DNA of 64,000 nt from Methanohalophilus mahii DSM 5219 (GTDB taxonomy: Archaea; Halobacteriota; Methanosarcinia; Methanosarcinales; Methanosarcinaceae): NCBI RefSeq assembly GCF_000025865.1, contig NC_014002.1, positions 1,426,001-1,490,000 of the forward strand. Reading direction: 5' to 3'. Of the stretch, positions 58,147 through 64,000 are shown one piece after another. Every line of letters begins with the position of its first letter. The stretch's first letter is position 1. The position numbers and the translations under genes were made by a program. Under the pieces are notes generated by a model that ran no database searches, was not told the origin of the DNA, and saw only the letters and a program-made list of their open reading frames with translations.

Positions 58147-59388
58147 TTACCATCCACTTTTGAGAATGTGCTCTCTGGCCTCTTCAACGGTCAACTGGTG
58201 TTGTTCGCCGGATCCCATATCCTTCAGAGTGACTTTGCCAGCCTCCATTTCCCTCTTGCCCACTATTACCACATACCTGGCACCGATGTTATTGGCGTGA
58301 GACAGCTGGCCCTTGAAGTTTCTCTTCATTATATCGAGATATACCGGCACTTTCCGACGTAACTCACGCGCAATCCCTATTGCATCCAGACGGGTGTCAT
58401 CTGTTGCCACAAGCACAACTTCCTTTTTTTGTTCAGGTTCAAGTTCGCATATTTCCATTATACGATCAAAACCAAGTCCAAACCCAGTTGAAGGAACATC
58501 CCCTCCACCGAAAAGATGTATCAACTGGTAGGAGCCACCGCCACATATCTGGTTCTGGGCACCGAGATTGCTGGCATATATCTCAAAAACCATGCCTGTG
58601 TAATAGTCAAGACCCCTGGCAATGCCAAAGTCCATGGAATACTCCACATTATAGGCATCCAGTATTTGAGTCAGTTCTTCAAATTTATGGAGTTCTTCAA
58701 TATCCCCCACAATTTGCCTTGCCTTTTCTATTGCATCTTCTCCGGTGATGCTGACAAGTTCAAACAGCTCATTGCGAAGCTCTATTGATGCATTGATCTG
58801 TTCAAGATAATCATCAAGCCCGGTGTCATCCTTTTTATCCACAAGCCTCATGATTTTTGTCTGCTGCTCTGCCTCGAGTTCTTTTAGAATATGACGAATT
58901 ATCCCCAGATGCCCTACACGCAAATCTCCCTTAATCCCCACAGATTCGATCATTTCTTCTGCAAGAGCTATTACTTCGGCATCAGCATCAGGACGGCTGC
59001 TACCAATGGTCTCAACCCCAAATTGCCAGAATTCCCTGAAACGCCCTTTTTGGGGTCTTTCATAACGGAAACAATTCTCGAAATAGAAGAGTTTTAACGG
59101 ACGAGGGGTTGCCTGCATTTCGTTTACATACATCCGCATGACAGGTGCGGTGAGTTCCGGACGCAGGGCAAGCTCCCTGTCACCCTTATCGGAAAAATTG
59201 TATATCTCACCGGTAACTCCCTCTCCGGACTTGAGGGTGAAAAGTTCGAGATTTTCGAAGGTAGGAGTGATTATTTCATGATAACCCCATCTGGAAACTA
59301 CATCTCTCATTCTGTTTTCAACAAAACGTCTCAATCGCGTATTCTCAGGAAGGAAATCCCTGGTTCCTCTTGGTCTGCTGATTTTCAT
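58147..59388 (-). CDS. hisS: Histidyl-tRNA synthetase
   Basis: A protein of 413 residues. Class II motif 1 is near [17 protein letters not shown]; motif 2 is [21 protein letters not shown]; histidine signatures are [15 protein letters not shown] and the [11 protein letters not shown] loop; motif 3 is [11 protein letters not shown]. The C-terminal anticodon-binding domain follows. It is a stand-alone housekeeping gene. Confidence 0.97.
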   Translation of the reverse strand: MKISRPRGTRDFLPENTRLRRFVENRMRDVVSRWGYHEIITPTFENLELFTLKSGEGVTGEIYNFSDKGDRELALRPELTAPVMRMYVNEMQATPRPLKLFYFENCFRYERPQKGRFREFWQFGVETIGSSRPDADAEVIALAEEMIESVGIKGDLRVGHLGIIRHILKELEAEQQTKIMRLVDKKDDTGLDDYLEQINASIELRNELFELVSITGEDAIEKARQIVGDIEELHKFEELTQILDAYNVEYSMDFGIARGLDYYTGMVFEIYASNLGAQNQICGGGSYQLIHLFGGGDVPSTGFGLGFDRIMEICELEPEQKKEVVLVATDDTRLDAIGIARELRRKVPVYLDIMKRNFKGQLSHANNIGARYVVIVGKREMEAGKVTLKDMGSGEQHQLTVEEAREHILKSGW

Positions 59389-59526
59389 CGTATCTAACCT
59401 GATATGAATTAATGATTGTAATGAATAGATTGAGTAGGTTACATCATTGTTAAATATATTTTTTGTTTTAGATGCCTGAATAACAGATTGTTAATTTCAA
59501 ATAAGAAAAAAGCCAATCTATCTCAC

Positions 59527-59857
59527 ATGAGAATATGGGATTTACCACCATCTGACCTTTGCAGACAGCATCTTCTGGGAGAACACAGGGAATTGCATGC
59601 TCTCTGGTCCATTCTAACTAATAACAAGAAGGCTTATTCCAATCATCCTGAAACACTTCGCTGGAAGGGCAAATTACACGCCCTGTACCTGCGACATGAA
59701 GCCCTTGTCAGGGAAATGCAGACGCGGGGATATAAATCACCACAGCCCCCTTGACCCTGTCCTTGCAGATGGTGAGTCCAGACAGGACACTCTTGTAACA
59801 TCCATTGATGGGCAAAAAGACGCTCTCAGGAAAAAGGGCTGTAACTGCAAAATTTAA
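59527..59857 (+). pseudogene. Pyrimidine-dimer DNA glycosylase, frameshifted
   Basis: MRIWDLPPSDLCRQHLLGEH starts a T4 endonuclease V-like (PF03013) protein; the invariant QHLxxEHRE segment is present. The frame ends early at TGA 59752-59754 after RGYKSPQPP. Shifting one base at the AAA of 59734-59736 gives RGYNHHSPLDPVLADGESRQ and a natural end KKGCNCKI at TAA 59857, exactly the family's RGYxHHSPL pattern. One extra A thus breaks the gene, or it is a sequencing error. The intact enzyme would nick DNA at UV dimers. Confidence 0.75.
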
Positions 59858-59912
59858 ATAAGATATATCCAGCGTTAATTTTTTAATTATTAATACATAT
59901 GGATAAAGGATT

Positions 59913-61022
59913 ATGTCCTCAATGGCCCATGAACAGGTTATTTATGGCAACATCCTCTACGGTGAGGATTTGTCATTGGTTAAAGGTTATGTATGTATCC
60001 GGGATGGTATAATACATGAAGTGTGTGAGGAGCCGACATCTTCTGAAAACATTATTGCTCCCTGTTTTACCAACTGTCACACCCATATCGGTGACTCGGT
60101 TTGTAAAGACCCCTGCATAGGCCCGGCCGAGGATTTTGTGGTAAAAAGAGACCTGAACAGTCTGGTCAGGCCGCCTGACGGTCTGAAACACCGCATTCTT
60201 GCAAAAACTTCTGACAGGGAACTTGTAGAATACATGAGAACTTCCATCAGGGACATGCTTGCCACAGGAACCACCGGTTTTGCAGATTTCCGGGAGGGGG
60301 GATACAGAGGTGTGTTGGCACTGAAGGATGCATTAAAAGCTATGGATATTGATTCCAGAATATTTGCAAGACCTGACAGCAGGGAATACAATATGCCTGT
60401 GCATGAGGGAATTTCCTTACTCCTTTCCCAGGCCGATGGTATAGGAATGAGCGGTGCACATGATATCGATTTGAATCTATTGACACAGATTGCTGATAGC
60501 TGTCACAAATCCGGACGCCCTTTTTGTATACATGCCGGTGAAAAATCCCGCCACGATATCAAAGATGCACTATCTCTGCAGCCGGATATGCTTGTCCATC
60601 TGACACAGGCAGTACAGTCAGACCTCAAAAACGTTGCCGATGCATCTATCCCGGTGGTTGTCTGCCCCAGATCCAATTTCCTTACAGGGGTGGGGATTGC
60701 ACCTGTTGCTGAAATGTTGAAAGCCGGTATAAATGTGGGCGTAGGTACTGACAATGTTATGCTGAATTCTGTAAATATGTTCTCTGAGATGGAGTTCCTT
60801 TCAAAGGTATTTGGACTTGAGGATAGACAAGTATTTAAAATGTGCACACTTAATGGGGCATCAATATTGGAGATGGAGGGAAAAGGCCCTCTGCTGGAAG
60901 GGGATAAGGCAAACCTGATGGTATTGGATGGCACGTCAAATAATCTAAAAGGAATACAGGATGTATTAAGTGGTCTTGTTCGTCGGGCAAGGCCAGACGA
61001 TATTTTATCAATAATCCATTAA
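59913..61022 (+). CDS. Amidohydrolase-family metal-dependent hydrolase
   Basis: A protein of 369 residues. The metal site of the deaminase/chlorohydrolase-type amidohydrolases is visible: CHTHIGD, FCIHAGEK, MLVHLTQ and GVGTDNVMLN (final Asp). Substrates in related methanogen proteins include adenosine-type compounds, but this one is shorter and its substrate is open. ATG 59913 follows AAAGGATT. It is the first of a co-directional run with USP, CBS and arfC. Confidence 0.88.
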   Translation: MSSMAHEQVIYGNILYGEDLSLVKGYVCIRDGIIHEVCEEPTSSENIIAPCFTNCHTHIGDSVCKDPCIGPAEDFVVKRDLNSLVRPPDGLKHRILAKTSDRELVEYMRTSIRDMLATGTTGFADFREGGYRGVLALKDALKAMDIDSRIFARPDSREYNMPVHEGISLLLSQADGIGMSGAHDIDLNLLTQIADSCHKSGRPFCIHAGEKSRHDIKDALSLQPDMLVHLTQAVQSDLKNVADASIPVVVCPRSNFLTGVGIAPVAEMLKAGINVGVGTDNVMLNSVNMFSEMEFLSKVFGLEDRQVFKMCTLNGASILEMEGKGPLLEGDKANLMVLDGTSNNLKGIQDVLSGLVRRARPDDILSIIH

Positions 61023-61049
61023 TCTATTCATTTATTCGAGAGATCAAAT

Positions 61050-61499
61050 ATGGCAAGTGAAATCTACAAAAAGATACTGATCGCTACCGATGGTTCCACA
61101 GAGAACAAAAAAGCGGTCTCTTACGGAATTGAACTGGCAAAACTCAGTGGTGCCAGAGTATACGTGACCTATGTCGTGGATACCGCATCATTTGATTCCA
61201 TTCCCATGGATGGCGGATGGGAAATGATGTATGAGCTTCTTGAAAAGGAAGGGAAAGAAATAACCGATAAAGTGATATCTGACACCGGAGAAGATATCGA
61301 AATAGAATCAAAATTGCTTGAAGGCCATCCAGGTCATGAGATAATTGATTTTGCTGAAAACAATGGAATTGACCTTATAGTCATGGGTACCCACGGTAAA
61401 AGTGGACTTGACAGATTCCTTCTTGGAAGCGTTGCAGAAAAGGTCACCCGCAACTCACATGTTCCTGTTATGGTAGTAAGGGGAAATGGAGAAGAATAA
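61050..61499 (+). CDS. Universal stress protein (UspA family)
   Basis: A protein of 149 residues with the USP fold: KILIATDGSTENKKAVSYGI at the start and the ATP-binding loop MGTHGKSGLDRFLLGSVAEK. It is probably an ATP-binding, dimeric stress protein. It lies 27 bases after the amidohydrolase. Confidence 0.95.
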   Translation: MASEIYKKILIATDGSTENKKAVSYGIELAKLSGARVYVTYVVDTASFDSIPMDGGWEMMYELLEKEGKEITDKVISDTGEDIEIESKLLEGHPGHEIIDFAENNGIDLIVMGTHGKSGLDRFLLGSVAEKVTRNSHVPVMVVRGNGEE

Positions 61500-61534
61500 A
61501 AATCAATAAAAGATTTTATTGAGGTTATTTAAAA

Positions 61535-62392
61535 ATGCCAGAAAAAACCCTTATAAAGGACATCATGGTGACTGATGTCGCCGCAGCCACTCTGCCCGGT
61601 TCACGAGATGAAGTGCTGAATATCCTGAAAGATAAAAAGGTATCCGGTGTGCCGGTGCTCAAAGATAATCGGGTGGTTGGTATCGTTAGTAGAAGTAATC
61701 TTCTGAGCAATCCTGAAGAAGAACAGATTGCTTTGCTCATGACACGGGACCCTCTAAAGATTAAACCTGAAGATAACATCAAAAAAGCCGCGCAATACCT
61801 GATGGAATATGGTTTCAGAAGGTTGCCGGTTGTGGATGATGACGATAAACTTGAAGGTATGATAACAGTTGCCGATATTGTTGCAAGTATGGCCTCCCTA
61901 CAACTCGATGACCCAATAAGTAAATATCTGGGCAGGAAAGGCATTGGTCCGGTATGGTGTGAAACACCTTTGCCATTAGTTGCCAGGAATATGGAACTTG
62001 CACACATAAAAGCAGTTCCGATTCTGAATTCTGAACTTGATCTGGTAGGTATAATATCCGACCGTGACATTATCAGTGCAAGTGTCATAGAAGATTCCCT
62101 TGAAATGTCTGATATGTCTGCTGGTTCTGGCGATGACGAATGGACCTGGGAATCCATGCGAGATACTCTCAGCATATATTATAGTGTGTCCAGAATAAAA
62201 GTTCCGGATGTGCCTGTAAAAGAAGTGATGGTCACCGATCTGATCAAGGCGTCCAGTAATATGAGTGTTAGTGAATGTGCTCTTAAAATGAAAAGAAACA
62301 GGGTCGATCAGGTTCCTGTGGTGGATGCAAACGGTACATTCATTGGTCTGTTGAGAGACCGTTATCTCATGAAAGCACTGATAGATAGCTGA
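61535..62392 (+). CDS. Protein with four CBS domains
   Basis: A protein of 285 residues built of two CBS pairs: IKDIMVTDVAAATLPGSRDE, TRDPLKIKPEDNIKKAAQYL, a third domain around TPLPLVARNMELAHIKAVPI, and VKEVMVTDLIKASSNMSVSE. CBS pairs bind adenine nucleotides and act as energy sensors. There is no attached catalytic domain, so its partner is unknown. It lies 35 bases after the USP gene. Confidence 0.93.
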   Translation: MPEKTLIKDIMVTDVAAATLPGSRDEVLNILKDKKVSGVPVLKDNRVVGIVSRSNLLSNPEEEQIALLMTRDPLKIKPEDNIKKAAQYLMEYGFRRLPVVDDDDKLEGMITVADIVASMASLQLDDPISKYLGRKGIGPVWCETPLPLVARNMELAHIKAVPILNSELDLVGIISDRDIISASVIEDSLEMSDMSAGSGDDEWTWESMRDTLSIYYSVSRIKVPDVPVKEVMVTDLIKASSNMSVSECALKMKRNRVDQVPVVDANGTFIGLLRDRYLMKALIDS

Positions 62393-62419
62393 TCTTATAA
62401 TTGAAACTGAAGGGATTTC

Positions 62420-63100
62420 ATGCCCACTCCCTTTACATTTATAAATGCTGCAATGTCCATTGACGGGAAAATATCCACCCGACAGAGGCGCCAGGTAAGG
62501 ATATCAGGTGATGTGGATTTTGAAAGAATGGACGAGTTACGAGCAAGTTCTGATGCAGTAATGGTAGGTATTGGAACTGTTCTTGCTGATGACCCCAGCC
62601 TCACTGTCAAATCCGATGAAAGGCGGGCTAAAAGGCTTGCAAAAGGACTTGATGAAAATCCCGTACGAATCGTGGTAGACAGTAAAGCACGTATTCCAAC
62701 AAATGCTGACATATTCAGGAAGGGTGCTGGCAAAATAATAATTGCAGTTTCTGAAAGTGCAGCTTTTGACAGGGTCGAATCACTGAGAAAAAAGGCTATG
62801 GTCATAATGGCTGGCGGAAATCAGGTGGACCTTCCTGAATTGTTATCCATACTTGATGAAATGGGTATACACAGGCTTATGGTTGAAGGTGGTGCAGGCC
62901 TCAACTGGGGACTTGTCAAAAACGGGCTTGTGGATGAAATATATTCTTTTATAGGAAATCTCATAATAGGAGGGGGAACCGCTCCTACTCTTATTGATGG
63001 AGAAGGTTTTGATGAAGCAAACATGCCCACATGTTCTCTTATAAGTGCCGAAAAGATGGAGGGTGGGGTGCTGTTGAAGTGGAAACTCAAAAATGCCTGA
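62420..63100 (+). CDS. arfC: Archaeal diaminohydroxyphosphoribosylaminopyrimidine reductase (ArfC)
   Basis: A protein of 226 residues. TFINAAMSIDGKISTRQRRQ and RASSDAVMVGIGTVLADDPS are the RibD C-terminal reductase signatures; VEGGAGLNWGLVKNGLVDEI completes the NADPH/substrate site. It reduces the ribose of the pyrimidine intermediate in riboflavin and F420 synthesis. Confidence 0.93.
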   Translation: MPTPFTFINAAMSIDGKISTRQRRQVRISGDVDFERMDELRASSDAVMVGIGTVLADDPSLTVKSDERRAKRLAKGLDENPVRIVVDSKARIPTNADIFRKGAGKIIIAVSESAAFDRVESLRKKAMVIMAGGNQVDLPELLSILDEMGIHRLMVEGGAGLNWGLVKNGLVDEIYSFIGNLIIGGGTAPTLIDGEGFDEANMPTCSLISAEKMEGGVLLKWKLKNA

Positions 63101-63200
63101 TTTTTTACATCTGGGTTTTGTATAAATTTGGGGATACCATGCATAACACTTATATTTTAATGTACCACTCTCTTAATGGATGATAGCAGGTAACAGAATT

Positions 63201-63683
63201 ATGTATGGATTTGTGCTGATTGTGATGTTACTGGCATTTATGGCTGCTGGCTGCACGACTCCTGAAGTTAACCAGCAACAGGAAACTATTGTACAGGAAT
63301 CAAACACTAAAGATATCGAGCAACTGAACACCATATTGGAAGAGGAACCTGTGCTAATCAAGTTCGGTTCACCGACATGTGCCCCTTGTAGGGACCAGGA
63401 TATTATTCTGGATAGCATTGCAGATGATTATGAAGGAAAGGCCTCTGTGATCATGGTCAACATTAATGAAGAGCGTGATGCAGCCTCGTTTTTCGGAGTG
63501 TATTCAATACCCGATATGAGTGTCATTGCAGGAATCAAGGATGACAGGTACCTGTTCATGGGACCTGATGGCAATGTTTCCTTTGACCGGAGATCCACGC
63601 GCTATGTGGGGTTGACGGATGGTAATATCCTCAGGCAGACACTGGACAATGCTATAGCCTACAGGCAGAATAATACATCATAA
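63201..63683 (+). CDS. Thioredoxin-like lipoprotein
   Basis: A protein of about 160 residues. After a membrane signal, MAAGCTTPEV is a lipobox with the lipidated cysteine, so the protein is anchored outside. The thioredoxin domain has KFGSPTCAPCRDQD with a CXXC active site, and a cis-proline region SIPDMS. ATG 63201 follows AGGTAAC; ATG 63180 is an alternative. With the CcdA-like gene 19 bases downstream it forms a disulfide-reducing pair, useful for cytochrome c maturation (inference). Confidence 0.88.
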   Translation: MYGFVLIVMLLAFMAAGCTTPEVNQQQETIVQESNTKDIEQLNTILEEEPVLIKFGSPTCAPCRDQDIILDSIADDYEGKASVIMVNINEERDAASFFGVYSIPDMSVIAGIKDDRYLFMGPDGNVSFDRRSTRYVGLTDGNILRQTLDNAIAYRQNNTS

Positions 63684-63701
63684 TATAAAGGCGGTTTACA
63701 G

Positions 63702-64000
63702 GTGATTACCGATAACATAACTCCCATTGCAATCTTTGTTGCAGGTATTGTTAGCATTGCCTCCCCCTGCATCTTTCCCCTGCTACCCGCCCTCTTCGCC
63801 TCCTCCACAGACAGAGGTCGTTTCAGGCCCCTTGTCATTGTTCTGGGATTGTGCATATCCTTTGTATTGATGGGGATTGTAACTTCTGCATTTGGTTATG
63901 CTCTGCGCGACTACCTTACCTACCTGAATATCCTGGCTGCTGCTGTCATTATTGGTTTTGGCATCGTTATGGTAAGCAATGTAGAAATATTCAATATCTT
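63702..64000 (+). CDS. CcdA/DsbD-like transmembrane protein, N-terminal part
   Basis: From GTG 63702 the frame is open to the window edge (99 codons). VAGIVSIASPCIFPLLPALF is the CcdA/DsbD signature, in which the first redox cysteine follows S-P. Three hydrophobic segments are visible. CcdA moves reducing power across the membrane to thioredoxin-like partners. AAAGGCGG is the ribosome site. The rest is outside the window. Confidence 0.9.
   Translation, partial: MITDNITPIAIFVAGIVSIASPCIFPLLPALFASSTDRGRFRPLVIVLGLCISFVLMGIVTSAFGYALRDYLTYLNILAAAVIIGFGIVMVSNVEIFNI

Noticed and set aside
1-64000. CRISPR arrays, insertion sequences, rRNA and tRNA genes
   Set aside because: I looked for regularly spaced repeats, transposase motifs and cloverleaf or rRNA sequence and saw none that I could support.

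Overview
The window is from a methylotrophic methanogenic archaeon of the Methanosarcinaceae, most likely a halophilic or halotolerant genus such as Methanohalophilus; the genus is inference. The evidence is a ten-gene A1AO ATP synthase operon ending in the small Methanosarcina gene ahaG, the methanogen-type SerRS, the N-epsilon-acetyl-beta-lysine osmolyte genes ablA/ablB, the archaeal Ahb heme pathway, Cys-type CcmE, and a cluster of corrinoid methyltransferases with Msr-type regulators and MsmS-like sensors.

Layout. 1-5.9 kb: two hybrid cluster protein genes, an HxlR-type regulator divergent from one of them, an FAD dehydrogenase, a decayed secreted rhodanese and a cupin. 7.2-11.9 kb: six co-directional pilin-like secreted proteins. 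12.1-23 kb (minus): ablB/ablA, then the aha operon, which reads H-I-K-E-C-F-A-B-D-G from about 22.97 kb down to 14.49 kb. 23.2-25.9 kb (minus): ccmD, ccmE, a polyprenyl diphosphate synthase and a radical SAM protein. 26-35 kb (plus): the tetrapyrrole operon ahbD-ahbA-ahbB-sirC-hemA-hemB-hemL-hemC followed by pyrD-pyrK. 35-43.5 kb: housekeeping genes (gltX, rps3ae, serS, udg, pcc1, recJ-like, rps15). 43.6-57.8 kb (minus): the accessory methyltransferase and sensor region. 58-64 kb: hisS, a frameshifted pyrimidine-dimer glycosylase, an amidohydrolase, USP, CBS, arfC, and a thioredoxin-like lipoprotein next to a CcdA-like gene.

The 43.6-57.8 kb region is the most unusual. A fused corrinoid/methyltransferase gene is followed on the same strand by a hydantoinase/oxoprolinase-family ATPase and a divergent group II chaperonin. 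Upstream lie an Msr-type regulator and a PAS-GAF sensor whose GAF domain has Cys and His at the 46-residue spacing of the heme ligands of MsmS. Three open frames here (two sensor kinases and a MtaA paralogue) are each interrupted by one in-frame TAG and then continue as clearly homologous protein to a TAA or TGA. None of the roughly 65 complete genes in the window uses TAG as its terminator. This is what a pyrrolysine-decoding genome would look like, and it suggests UAG read-through in proteins other than methylamine methyltransferases. The alternative is decay: one kinase has a ruined N-terminal half, the MtaA paralogue has lost a zinc ligand, and the other kinase has degenerate catalytic motifs.
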